A stretch of 64,000 nucleotides of DNA from Erythrobacteraceae bacterium CCH12-C2 (GTDB lineage: Bacteria; Pseudomonadota; Alphaproteobacteria; Sphingomonadales; Sphingomonadaceae). Below are positions 52,781 to 60,554 of this stretch, one piece after another. Below the pieces are notes generated by a model, which saw nothing but the letters and a program-made list of their open reading frames with translations, searched no databases and was not told the origin of the DNA. Both the position numbers and the translations under genes were made by a program. The stretch is taken from contig LSKF01000050.1 in NCBI GenBank assembly GCA_001556995.1, positions 62,001 to 126,000 of the forward strand, read 5' to 3'. The stretch's first letter is position 1; the number at the start of each line of letters is the position of its first letter.

Positions 52781-53473
52781 ATGCAAATGGTGGGTGCAAT
52801 CCGAACTGGCAGGGCGGTGTGCGGCGCTGGGCTGGCGCTTGCGATGCTGTGGGAAACGGGGGCCAGGGCCGAAGAGACCGCGCTGGCGGCGGACCTCACG
52901 CATAATCTCCCCGCGCTGGCCGATGCCGACACGGCCCTCAGGGCCGCCCGCCCGACGTTGATCGATTGCGAGACCGGTTGCATCATCCCCGCTGAAGCGG
53001 CCGCAATGGCCTTAGCTGCCGGAGAGGGCCAGTCCCGGCCCGGGCGCTTCCTGCTCGATATTCGCGGCGGCGGGCAAAGCCTTCAAGGCGCGCTGGGCGA
53101 GTTGCTGTTCGTCAATTCGCAGGTCGATTACGCCACCTTCGGCACGCTCACCATCGCCTTCGACCGGACGGTTCTCGATGGGCTGTTGCGTCGGGCAAGC
53201 GTGTGCGGCGCAAGCGATGTGATCGACGGGCAAATAACGGTCAAGGCCTGCCGTGTCGGAAGCGAGACCGATCTCAACATGTTCAACATGATGGAGCGGC
53301 TCAATGGACGCCGGATCGTCGTTGACGGCGAAGTACGCTTGCAATGGATCGACTGGTATAGGGGCGCGGTTCGCCCGGTGCCAGGGCGGCCTGGCGAAGT
53401 CGAGGTGGGCTACTATCAGGTCTGGGTGCACGTCACTGATGCAGCACAGGTGACCTTCGTCCACGAGGATTGA
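52781..53473 (+). CDS. Exported protein of unknown function
   Basis: The 230-residue protein has a probable signal peptide (VCGAGLALAMLWETGARA). Mature features include paired cysteines (DCETGC; RASVCGASDVIDGQITVKAC) that could form disulfides, and an acidic N-terminal part. I do not recognise the family. A longer frame back to 52688 would include the sodB terminator, so ATG 52781 is preferred; ATG 52787 is also possible. It converges on ecfG, 19 bases away. Confidence 0.6.
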   Translation: MQMVGAIRTGRAVCGAGLALAMLWETGARAEETALAADLTHNLPALADADTALRAARPTLIDCETGCIIPAEAAAMALAAGEGQSRPGRFLLDIRGGGQSLQGALGELLFVNSQVDYATFGTLTIAFDRTVLDGLLRRASVCGASDVIDGQITVKACRVGSETDLNMFNMMERLNGRRIVVDGEVRLQWIDWYRGAVRPVPGRPGEVEVGYYQVWVHVTDAAQVTFVHED

Positions 53474-53492
53474 TCATAGCCTTGACGGCGAA

Positions 53493-54116
53493 TCAGGGGC
53501 GGCTGCTGACTCCATTGCCCGCCGCAACCTCGTCCAGCTCTTCAAGGATCGCGCGGTGCGCCACGGCATCATCGCTGGCGCGGCGCGGGATCGCGCCGCT
53601 GGCGAGCATCTCGGTGAGCGCAGCGCGCGCGCGGCCCACGCGGCTCTTGATCGTGCCGACCGCGCAGCCGCAGATCGCCGCAGCCTCTTCATAGGAAAAC
53701 CCGCCCGCGCCCACGAGCAACAATGCCTCGCGCCGTTCCGCCGGAAGCGTCAGCAGCGCGCGGTGGAGGTCGCTGAGATGGATCGGCTCTTCCTGCCCCG
53801 CAGGCGCGGTGAGGATGCGTTCGGCCACGCCTTCGTCATACTCGCCGCGAAAGCGGTTGCGCCGCATATCGGTGAGATAGGCGTTGCGCAAAATCACAAA
53901 GGTCCAGGCGCGCATCGAGGTGCCCGGTTCGAACCGGTCCTGCGCCGCCCACGCCTTGAGCAGCGTTTCCTGCACCAGATCATCGGCGAGATCGGGCCGC
54001 CCGCACAGTCCGCGCGCAAAGGCGCGCAGATGCGGGACGACGGCGGTCAGTTGGCGCTTGAAATCGGCCTTGTGGTTGGCCGAGAGCGTGTCCCCGGGCT
54101 GGGCGTCATCGCTCAC
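53493..54116 (-). CDS. ecfG: EcfG-type general stress response sigma factor
   Basis: The 207-residue sigma factor has region 2 (DDLVQETLLKAWAAQDRFEPG...MRAWTFVILRNAYLTDMRR) and region 4 (PAERREALLLVGAGGFSYEEAAAICGCAVGTIKSRVGRAR) of the EcfG group. It directs the general stress response and is held by NepR. GTG 54116 overlaps the nepR stop as GTGA. The C-terminal ~25 residues extend past region 4. Neighbours nepR, a sensor kinase and phyR confirm the assignment. Confidence 0.95.
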   Translation of the reverse strand: MSDDAQPGDTLSANHKADFKRQLTAVVPHLRAFARGLCGRPDLADDLVQETLLKAWAAQDRFEPGTSMRAWTFVILRNAYLTDMRRNRFRGEYDEGVAERILTAPAGQEEPIHLSDLHRALLTLPAERREALLLVGAGGFSYEEAAAICGCAVGTIKSRVGRARAALTEMLASGAIPRRASDDAVAHRAILEELDEVAAGNGVSSRP

Positions 54117-54382
54117 GGACGCGAATTCCCGCCGCCCGAAGCTGGCGGAGAGGCACCATTATCATTGCCGGCGGAGGCGCTGTCATGCCCCGCGGCCGGA
54201 TCGGCCTGATCAAGCCGGTCGAGCAGGTCGCGGAAATTGTCGGGCAGGTCTTCCTCGACCACCGAATCGTAAAGCTGCTTCAGCCCGTCGGCCCATTCGG
54301 GCTCACGGCGCTGCGCGGCATTGCTGCCCCTGCTTGTGCCGCCGCTGTGGCCACTGCCGCCCTGTTCCTGATTCGAGGCCAT
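54113..54382 (-). CDS. nepR: Anti-sigma factor NepR
   Basis: This 89-residue protein has the NepR core EWADGLKQLYDSVVEEDLPDNF...LLDRLDQ, two helices that clamp EcfG and are released by phosphorylated PhyR. Both ends are disordered Gly/Ser-rich tails. ATG 54382 is chosen; ATG 54448 would add 22 residues. It is the first gene of the nepR-ecfG operon, with an EcfG-type promoter about 130 bp upstream. Confidence 0.93.
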   Translation of the reverse strand: MASNQEQGGSGHSGGTSRGSNAAQRREPEWADGLKQLYDSVVEEDLPDNFRDLLDRLDQADPAAGHDSASAGNDNGASPPASGGGNSRP

Positions 54383-54483
54383 GCCGCTCTTGATTTCGTC
54401 CTTGATCCCATTGCCCCGTTTCCCTGCTGGAAACAATGCCGCCGTCATGAGGTAATCGGGCCAGAACGCTCTGACTGATACCC

Positions 54484-56274
54484 TTGCGCAAGCGGGTTTG
54501 GACGATTGGGGAACGATGCGCTACCTGTTTGGTTCCGCCGCAAGGCACGACACAGGCAGGACTCATCACCATCGAGCGGATTGCCCTCCACCCGGACATT
54601 GAACCGGTCAGCGCGCCGCCGCCGCCATCGGGACGGGCGCGGCGGTGGCTGGTGCTCTATCCGCGCACGATCCCGCTGGTGATCTTCATCGCGATTGCCG
54701 CGATCACCGCGCTCAGCGTTTTCGCCATCGAGAGCAATGCCCGCGCCCGCGAACGCGCGCAGATGCGCGAATATGCGCAGAGCGTGGCGGCCGCGCTCGA
54801 TCGCAGCAGCAGCGCGTTCTCGTCGTATCTCAGGGCCGGAGCCGCGCTGTTTTCGAGCCTTGATGAAGTGCAGCCCGCGACGTTCGAGAATTTCGTCGCG
54901 GCGCTCAAGCTCAATTCCGAATATTCGGGTGCGGAGGGGATCGGCTGGATCCCGGTTCTGGAGGCGCGCGATCTGCCCGCTTTCATCGCCCGCGAACGGG
55001 TGCGTCAGCCGGAATTTCCGGATATTTTCCCGCGTCCCGTTGAGGGGACCGGACGGATCGCACCGGTGGTGATGTTCGCGCCGCAATCGTCACGCAATCA
55101 GCGCGCGCTGGGCTATGACATGTATTCCGATCCGGCCCGCGCCGCGGCCATGGCCGAGGCCGAGTTGACGCTGCGCCCTGCGGCGTCGGGCCGGATCATG
55201 CTGGAACAGGACACGTCCAGCCGCGCGCCGGCCTTTGCGATTTACATGCCGGTGTTCCGGCTCAGCGCAGGCAATGATCGGCAGCTCGCCGGGTTCGTCT
55301 ACACGCCGTTCCGCGCGCGCGCCTTTCTGGAAGCCGCGATTGACCGGGGCGGTGAGGCCGATTTCGGCGTGCGGCTTTATGACGGTGAGGCGAGCACGGG
55401 GCACCTGCTGGTCGCCGATTCCATCAGCATAGCCGCAAGCGAGACGGTTGAGCAGGAAGTGACCATCGCTGACCGCAAATTGCTGCTGGTCGTTGAGAGT
55501 GCCAATGCCCAGGTGCTCGCGCCGCTTTCGATGGTGACACTGCTTTTCGGGCTGGCGCTGGCGAGCCTGCTGATGCTGCTGGCACGGCTCCTGACCCAGC
55601 AGGCTTACGAGGATCAGGCGCGGCTCGCTTTCTTTGAAGAACAGCATTCGATCCGCAATTCCTTGACCCGCGAGCTTAATCACCGGGTCAAGAACACGCT
55701 CGCCAATGTGCTCTCGATCCTCTCGTTGACCCGGCGGCGAGCGAGCGGGCTGGATGATTTCGCCGACAGCCTTGAAGGCCGCATCCGGGCGCTGTCGGCA
55801 ACGCACGACCTGCTCACCGTGACCGATTGGGGCACCACTCCGATCCGCGCGGTGATCGAGGCGGAGCTCCAGCATTTCCGCATCGCGCTGGGCGATGCGA
55901 TCCTGCTCGATGGGCCGGAGCTGGAACTCGCGCCCAATGACGCGCTGTCGTTTGGCCTTGCGGTGCATGAGCTCGCCACCAATGCGGCCAAGTACGGCGC
56001 GCTGAGCGTGGCGGGTGGGCAGGTGACGATCCGCTGGCGCATGGCCGACGAGCCATCAGGCCCGACCGACTGGGCCGAAGTCGAATGGCAGGAAACCGGC
56101 GGCCCCCCCGTGCCGGAGGTACGCCGCCGCGGGTTCGGTACCGAGCTGATCGAAAAGGTGGTCGCGCATGAATTGCGCCAACCAGTGATTCTCGACTTCG
56201 CGGCTTCAGGGGTGCGCTGCGTACTGCGCGTGCCAATCCGTCAGCCGGGTGAATTCCGTATTCGTGCGGGGTAG
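54484..56274 (+). CDS. CHASE-domain HWE-family sensor histidine kinase of the general stress response
   Basis: The protein has a membrane helix (IPLVIFIAIAAITALSVF), a periplasmic CHASE domain of about 230 residues, a second helix (LSMVTLLFGLALASLLMLL), and an HWE kinase module. The module shows the phospho-acceptor His in ELNHRVKN, the N-box HELATNAAKYGAL and the WxE motif EVEWQETGG. It probably senses an unknown periplasmic signal and phosphorylates PhyR. The start is unsettled: the frame opens at TTG 54484, the first good alternative is GTG 54652 just before the first helix, and no ATG is available. It is divergent from nepR and convergent with phyR. Confidence 0.9.
   Translation: MRKRVWTIGERCATCLVPPQGTTQAGLITIERIALHPDIEPVSAPPPPSGRARRWLVLYPRTIPLVIFIAIAAITALSVFAIESNARARERAQMREYAQSVAAALDRSSSAFSSYLRAGAALFSSLDEVQPATFENFVAALKLNSEYSGAEGIGWIPVLEARDLPAFIARERVRQPEFPDIFPRPVEGTGRIAPVVMFAPQSSRNQRALGYDMYSDPARAAAMAEAELTLRPAASGRIMLEQDTSSRAPAFAIYMPVFRLSAGNDRQLAGFVYTPFRARAFLEAAIDRGGEADFGVRLYDGEASTGHLLVADSISIAASETVEQEVTIADRKLLLVVESANAQVLAPLSMVTLLFGLALASLLMLLARLLTQQAYEDQARLAFFEEQHSIRNSLTRELNHRVKNTLANVLSILSLTRRRASGLDDFADSLEGRIRALSATHDLLTVTDWGTTPIRAVIEAELQHFRIALGDAILLDGPELELAPNDALSFGLAVHELATNAAKYGALSVAGGQVTIRWRMADEPSGPTDWAEVEWQETGGPPVPEVRRRGFGTELIEKVVAHELRQPVILDFAASGVRCVLRVPIRQPGEFRIRAG
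54512..54536 (-). promoter_or_regulatory. EcfG-type promoter of nepR-ecfG
   Basis: On the minus strand GGAAC (54536-54532), 16 bases, CGTT (54515-54512): the exact general stress response consensus. On the opposite strand of the same segment a poorer GGAAC-N16-GGTT (54510-54534) points toward the kinase gene. Confidence 0.8.
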
Positions 56275-56301
56275 AACGTCTCAGGATTTATAGCCCCACT
56301 T

Positions 56302-56399
56302 CCGTTCGTCCTGAGCTTGTCGAAGGACTGTTTTTCTTGCGGCTCGGACATTCCCCAAAGTGTAGGACGGCCCTTCGACAAGCTCAGGGCGAACGGGTT
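56302..56399. repeat. Intergenic inverted-repeat element, copy 3
   Basis: Arms CCGTTCGTCCTGAGCTTGTC and the inverse at about 56370-56397, between the convergent kinase and phyR genes. Confidence 0.75.
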
Positions 56400-56405
56400 T
56401 TGAAG

Positions 56406-57200
56406 CTAACCCAAAGGCCTTGTCGAACCGAAGAACAGCGCCTGGCTGATCGCAGCGCGCACCGTGGCTTCCTGGAACGGCTTGGTGATCAGATAGGTCG
56501 GCTCGGGCCGGTCGCCCGTCAGCAGGCGTTCGGGATAGGCGGTGATGAAGATCACCGGCATCGCCGCTGCGCTCAGGATGTCGTCCACCGCATCCAGCCC
56601 CGATGAACCATCGGCGAGCTGGATATCGGCAAGCACCAGCCCAGGGGTGGCGTCGGCCACGACGGCGCGGGCCTGTGTTCGCGTGGCCGCGGTGCCGCAG
56701 ATGGTGTGGCCAAGGCCGCTGACAAGGTCTTCGAGCTGCATCGCGATCAGCGGTTCATCCTCGATGATCAGCACCGAAGTGGTCTGTTCGCGGTCGATCT
56801 CGGCAATGGCGTCGGCAACCAACTGCGTAATCTCGTCAGGCGTGCGATCGAGGATCATCGCCGCCTCGGCGGCCGAGAAATCCTCCAGCGTTGTCAGCAG
56901 CAGTGCTTGCCGGGCGGGCGGGGTAATCGAGCCGAGCCGCGCCTGCGCACCGGCTTCGTGTTCGCTGGTCGCCTCGCCTGCCGTGGCCAGACCATGCGCG
57001 GCGCTGGACCAGATCTTGCTGAACGCGCGGTAGAGCGGCACGCGTCCGCCCGCGAGGCTGGCCTTGAGGTCGGCATCCGCCAGCACCGCCTCAAGCATCT
57101 CGCGCACAAAGGCATCCCCGCTGACCTGCGACCCGGTCAGCGCGCGCGCATAGCGCCGCAAGAACGGCAAGTTGGCGGCGATCTGGCTTCCAAGCGACAT
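56406..57200 (-). CDS. phyR: Response regulator PhyR (sigma-like output domain)
   Basis: PhyR has an N-terminal pseudo-sigma domain (residues 1-135) and a C-terminal receiver. When Asp192 (LVLADIQLADGS) is phosphorylated it binds NepR and frees EcfG. Acidic residues 147-149 (EDE) and the lysine in YLITKPF complete the receiver site. The 264-residue length is standard. An EcfG-type promoter lies about 42 bp before the ATG, giving positive feedback. It converges on the sensor kinase. Confidence 0.96.
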   Translation of the reverse strand: MSLGSQIAANLPFLRRYARALTGSQVSGDAFVREMLEAVLADADLKASLAGGRVPLYRAFSKIWSSAAHGLATAGEATSEHEAGAQARLGSITPPARQALLLTTLEDFSAAEAAMILDRTPDEITQLVADAIAEIDREQTTSVLIIEDEPLIAMQLEDLVSGLGHTICGTAATRTQARAVVADATPGLVLADIQLADGSSGLDAVDDILSAAAMPVIFITAYPERLLTGDRPEPTYLITKPFQEATVRAAISQALFFGSTRPLG

Positions 57201-57241
57201 GGGGTACTCCGCAGGGTGAGGGCGCGACTATCGCAAAGGAT

Positions 57242-57267
57242 AACTGATTCGCAGCCATAGCGGTTCC
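57242..57267 (-). promoter_or_regulatory. EcfG-type promoter of phyR
   Basis: Minus strand GGAAC (57267-57263), 17 bases, AGTT (57245-57242): one base from the -10 consensus CGTT, with a spacing that the family allows. Confidence 0.6.
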
Positions 57268-57359
57268 CCACCATCCCGTCGCGCCTGCCGATCCCGGATC
57301 GCCCAGCGGCGGCGATGACTAAGGAAAAACACCATGACAAAAAAATTTTCGTGCCAGCG

Positions 57360-57384
57360 GGAACCGGAGAATTGGTGGCGCATT
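57360..57384 (+). promoter_or_regulatory. EcfG-like promoter of the candidate small RNA
   Basis: GGAAC (57360-57364), 16 bases, CATT (57381-57384), one base from CGTT. Initiation would be expected near 57390. Confidence 0.5.
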
Positions 57385-57389
57385 ATCCC

Positions 57390-57477
57390 CCTGTCACCGC
57401 CGAGACCCCCCTCCCGTCCAAGCGGTGGTGACACGATCCCGAAAGGCCTCCGCTCTTCCCGAGTGGAGGCCTTTTTT
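57390..57477 (+). ncRNA. Candidate GsrN-like stress small RNA
   Basis: Predicted transcript of about 88 nt with two hairpins. The first pairs 57392-57401 (TGTCACCGCC) with 57424-57433 (GGTGGTGACA, one G-U) and exposes a 22-base loop containing the C-rich run ACCCCCCTCCC. The second is a strong terminator (57444-57477). This layout, a C-rich loop plus terminator behind an EcfG promoter, is that of GsrN, the general stress small RNA of Caulobacter. The 5' end is not mapped. The DNA lies within a short open frame from ATG 57334, which has a decent AAGGA but crosses the terminator. Confidence 0.5.
57444..57477 (+). terminator. Strong intrinsic terminator
   Basis: Stem AGGCCTCCGCTC/GAGTGGAGGCCT with loop TTCCC, then six T. 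No recognised protein gene ends here, which is why a small RNA is proposed. Confidence 0.9.
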
Positions 57478-57523
57478 GTTGGGTTACACGAGCCCGCATT
57501 GCAGGCCGCCGAAGGCGTTTCGA

Positions 57524-58687
57524 TCAACCGAGAAGCCGTTCATAGATCGCATATTCGCGGTTGATCTTGCTCTGGATTGTGTCCGCAATCGCGACCATGC
57601 CCTGATTGTCTTCGAGAATCCAGCCGATCTCGCCGCGGGTTGATTCAAACTTGCTGTTGGCCTCGAGCCGGATCGCCTCGATCATCATGAAGGCCAGTTG
57701 GCTCGCCAGCCGTGAATTGTGGAGTTCCTTGAGCACCCCCATCAACGGCACCCGCATCCCCGCACCCTTGGGATGCTTCAACCAGCGCAGCATGTACAGC
57801 CAGCCAAACGGGAACAGCTTGCCTTTGATCTTGGTCAGCGCATCATTCACATCCGGGAAGGTCAGCATGAAGGCCACCGGACGGCCATCAACCTCGGCGA
57901 TCATGTTGAGTTCTTCGTGAATGATCGGGCGCAGCTTCTTGCCCGCATAGGCAACTTCGGCCGGGGTGAAGGGCACAAAGCCCCAATTGTCCGACCAGGC
58001 ATCGTTGAGGATCGCCAGAATGATCGCGACCTCCGCGTCCCAATCGGCCTTGCGCACCCGGCGCACATTGATCCGTCCGTTCTTGTGCCCCGATTGCACG
58101 ATCCGCTGCACCAGCGGCGGGAAGGGGCGGCTGATGTCGAGGTCATAGGTGAAGAGCGTCTTGGCGCGGGTGTATCCCGCCGCCTCAATCCACCCGGCAT
58201 AGTGGGCGGGGTGGTGGCCCATCATTACCATCGGCGCGTGATCCTGCCCGCGCACCAGCAGGCCGGGCTCCTCCCAGATCGAAAGCGAAATCGGCCCGAG
58301 CACCCGGGTCATACCTTGGCCGACGAGCCACGCCTCGGCGGCGGTCAGCAGCGCGCGGGCGACCGCTTCATCCTCGGCATCGAAATAACCGAAGAAGCCG
58401 GTGCCGGGTCCAAAGCCCTGATCAGCCGGCATGGCCAGCGCGAGTTCATCAATATGGGCTGAAATCCGCCCGACTGGCCTGCCCGCGGCTTTGGCGATGA
58501 ACAGCTGGGCACGGGCGTGACCGAAGAAGGGGTTTTTCCCGGGGTCGACCAGTTCGAGCTGTTCGCTGCGGATCTGCGGCACGAAATGGGGCAGGCGGTC
58601 GGAAAAGGCGCGGCCCAGATCGACGAATGCCGCGCGGCCGCGCTTGTCGGTGACCGGTTCAATGCTTAACTCCGCTGCGTCCGCCAC
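57524..58687 (-). CDS. GNAT-fold-like protein of unknown function (YghO-like)
   Basis: A 387-residue cytoplasmic protein. The first third has a GNAT-like segment (AQLFIAKAAGRPVGRISAHID...GFFGYFDAEDEAVARALLTAAEAWLVGQGMTRVLGPIS), and the later EPGLLVRGQDHAPMVMMGHHPAHY and NDAWSDNWGFVPFT tracts occur in a broad family of uncharacterised proteins. No catalytic role is known. GTG 58687 follows GAGGA and is preferred over the TTG at 58750. It is divergent from the desaturase gene. Confidence 0.7.
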   Translation of the reverse strand: MADAAELSIEPVTDKRGRAAFVDLGRAFSDRLPHFVPQIRSEQLELVDPGKNPFFGHARAQLFIAKAAGRPVGRISAHIDELALAMPADQGFGPGTGFFGYFDAEDEAVARALLTAAEAWLVGQGMTRVLGPISLSIWEEPGLLVRGQDHAPMVMMGHHPAHYAGWIEAAGYTRAKTLFTYDLDISRPFPPLVQRIVQSGHKNGRINVRRVRKADWDAEVAIILAILNDAWSDNWGFVPFTPAEVAYAGKKLRPIIHEELNMIAEVDGRPVAFMLTFPDVNDALTKIKGKLFPFGWLYMLRWLKHPKGAGMRVPLMGVLKELHNSRLASQLAFMMIEAIRLEANSKFESTRGEIGWILEDNQGMVAIADTIQSKINREYAIYERLLG

Positions 58688-58833
58688 GCCTGCATCCTCG
58701 TAATTGCTATGGATCAAGGTGTCTGTGTCGTGCCCGCGCCATTGACGCAAGCCTATCGATCACACTCACCGACAAGACGCGTTTGGCTCAGACCCGGATT
58801 TCGAGTAGGGCGGCGCGCAAGAGTTTGCCAATT

Positions 58834-59919
58834 ATGACCATGCACCAGACCATCACGCCTCAGCCTGCCGCCTCCAAGGCGACCCGCGTCCAGTTCATGG
58901 TCGAGGACGACAAGGCGATGCTGCGCGCCGCGCGCGATCTGACCAAGGGGCTCGGCGAAGCGAAGCCTGCGATCTATTGGACCGACATGCTGCTTTCGGC
59001 CGGCATCGGCTATGCCGGGATTGCGACCGCGATCCTGTCGGGCAATCTCGCGGTGCAGCTGGTTGCAGGGGTAGTCGCGGCGCTGGCGCTGTACCGCGCG
59101 GAAATGTTCATCCATGAACTGACCCATATCCACCGTGACGCGCTGCCAGGGTTCCGCACGGGGTGGAACCTGCTCGTCGGCATCCCGCTGCTGACGCCAA
59201 GCTTCATGTATGAGGGCGTGCACGTGATCCATCACAAGCGCACGCAATATGGCACGGTGGAAGACCCCGAATACCTGCCGCTGGCGCTGATGAAGCCGTG
59301 GAGCCTGCCGCTGTTTGTGCTGATTGCGATGCTGCTGCCGGTGGCGTTGATTGTGCGCTTTGGCGTGCTCTATCCGCTCGGGCTGGTGGTGCCGCCGCTG
59401 CGCACCTTTGTGTGGGAGCGGTTTTCCTCGCTCTCGATCAATCCCGAGTTCCGCCGCAAGGCCCCCGAAGGCGAGTTTGCGGGCCGGGTGCGTTGGCAGG
59501 AGGCGGGCGCGAGCCTGTGGGCCATGGCGCTGATTGCGAGCATCTTCGTGTTCGGCTGGCAGCCGCTGGCGACGGCGCTGGCGATCATGTCGCTTGCCGC
59601 GGTGCTCAATCAGCTGCGCACGCTGGTGGCGCACCTGTGGGAGAACGAGGGCGAGCCGATGACGGTGACCGCGCAGTTCCTCGACAGCGTGAACGTGCCC
59701 CCACCGGGGATCGCGGCGGAGATATGGGCGCCGGTGGGCCTGCGCTATCATGCGCTCCATCACCTGATGCCCTCGATGCCCTATCACGACCTGCCCGAAG
59801 CGCACCGCCGTCTGGCGCGGGAGCTGGGCACGGGTTCGACCTACGAAGGCGCAAACCATCCGGGGCTGCTGACGCTGGTGGGCCGGATCGCGAAGAGCAC
59901 GATGGGGCGGCGGGCATAA
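58834..59919 (+). CDS. Membrane fatty acid desaturase
   Basis: This 361-residue integral membrane di-iron enzyme has the three His boxes: HELTH (HxxxH), HVIHHK (HxxHH) and HALHH (HxxHH), with about four helices (ALALYRAEMF, LPLFVLIAMLLPVALIV and others). It probably introduces a double bond into an acyl chain of a membrane lipid, or acts on a carotenoid-like substrate; the family cannot be narrowed further. ATG 58834 is preferred, with ATG 58840 next to it. Confidence 0.88.
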   Translation: MTMHQTITPQPAASKATRVQFMVEDDKAMLRAARDLTKGLGEAKPAIYWTDMLLSAGIGYAGIATAILSGNLAVQLVAGVVAALALYRAEMFIHELTHIHRDALPGFRTGWNLLVGIPLLTPSFMYEGVHVIHHKRTQYGTVEDPEYLPLALMKPWSLPLFVLIAMLLPVALIVRFGVLYPLGLVVPPLRTFVWERFSSLSINPEFRRKAPEGEFAGRVRWQEAGASLWAMALIASIFVFGWQPLATALAIMSLAAVLNQLRTLVAHLWENEGEPMTVTAQFLDSVNVPPPGIAAEIWAPVGLRYHALHHLMPSMPYHDLPEAHRRLARELGTGSTYEGANHPGLLTLVGRIAKSTMGRRA

Positions 59920-59928
59920 GCCTCATTC

Positions 59929-60029
59929 CCGTTCGCCCTGAGCTTGTCGAAGGGCTGCTTTTCTTTCTGATCATGGCACATATTCAAAAGTGAAGTGCAG
60001 CCCTTCGACAAGCTCAGGGCGAACGGCAT
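59929..60029. repeat. Intergenic inverted-repeat element, copy 4
   Basis: Arms CCGTTCGCCCTGAGCTTGTC and its perfect inverse at 60001-60027, between convergent desaturase and acetyltransferase genes. The arms, about 27 bp and nearly perfect, make this the best-preserved copy. Confidence 0.8.
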
Positions 60030-60032
60030 TTC

Positions 60033-60554
60033 CTAGTCCAGAAAACAGATCATCGCGCAGCGCCGGTCGGCGGGGAGGCCGTCGTCGACTTCGTTCGCCA
60101 ATTCCCCTGCCAGCCGCAGATGCGCATCGAGCGCGGTGACTTCCTCGAACCCCAGCCGGGCGTAAAACGGGCCGTTCCATGGCAGATCGCGGAAGGTGGT
60201 GAGGGTCAGCGCCTTGAACCCGGTGTTGCGCGCATCAATCTGCGCCGCGCGCACCAGCCCTGCCCCGATCCCGCGCCGCCCGAAGCGAGGGTGGACGTTC
60301 ATCTCCCAGATGTGCAGCTCTCGTTGAAAGGGTTCTGCGACCAGAAACCCCGCCATCGCCTCCCCGACATGGGCGACCAGACAGTGGCCCTTGCGGATAA
60401 GGCGCTGGAGATCGGCCACCTCCCACGTGTCGTCGGGATCGAAGCGCTCCAGCCCCGGATCATGCGTGAACATGTCTGCCGCCGCGCGCTCGATCGCAGG
60501 CATCGCCTCGGCATCAGCGGGCCGCGCGAGGCGGAGCGACCACTGGCCCTTCAT
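60033..60554 (-). CDS. GNAT-family N-acetyltransferase
   Basis: The 173-residue protein has the GNAT core HIWEMNVHPRFGRRGIGAGLVRAAQ (RRGIGA loop) and DLPWNGPFYARLGFEEV. The target is unknown. ATG 60554 overlaps the lptG stop as ATGA, so it is coupled to lptF-lptG, though a link to lipopolysaccharide export is not implied by the family. Confidence 0.88.
   Translation of the reverse strand: MKGQWSLRLARPADAEAMPAIERAAADMFTHDPGLERFDPDDTWEVADLQRLIRKGHCLVAHVGEAMAGFLVAEPFQRELHIWEMNVHPRFGRRGIGAGLVRAAQIDARNTGFKALTLTTFRDLPWNGPFYARLGFEEVTALDAHLRLAGELANEVDDGLPADRRCAMICFLD

Noticed and set aside
57334..57564. 76-codon frame from ATG 57334 with an AAGGA ribosome-binding site
   Set aside because: It runs through the strong terminator at 57444-57477 and ends inside the next gene on the other strand. 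I keep it only as an alternative to the small RNA.
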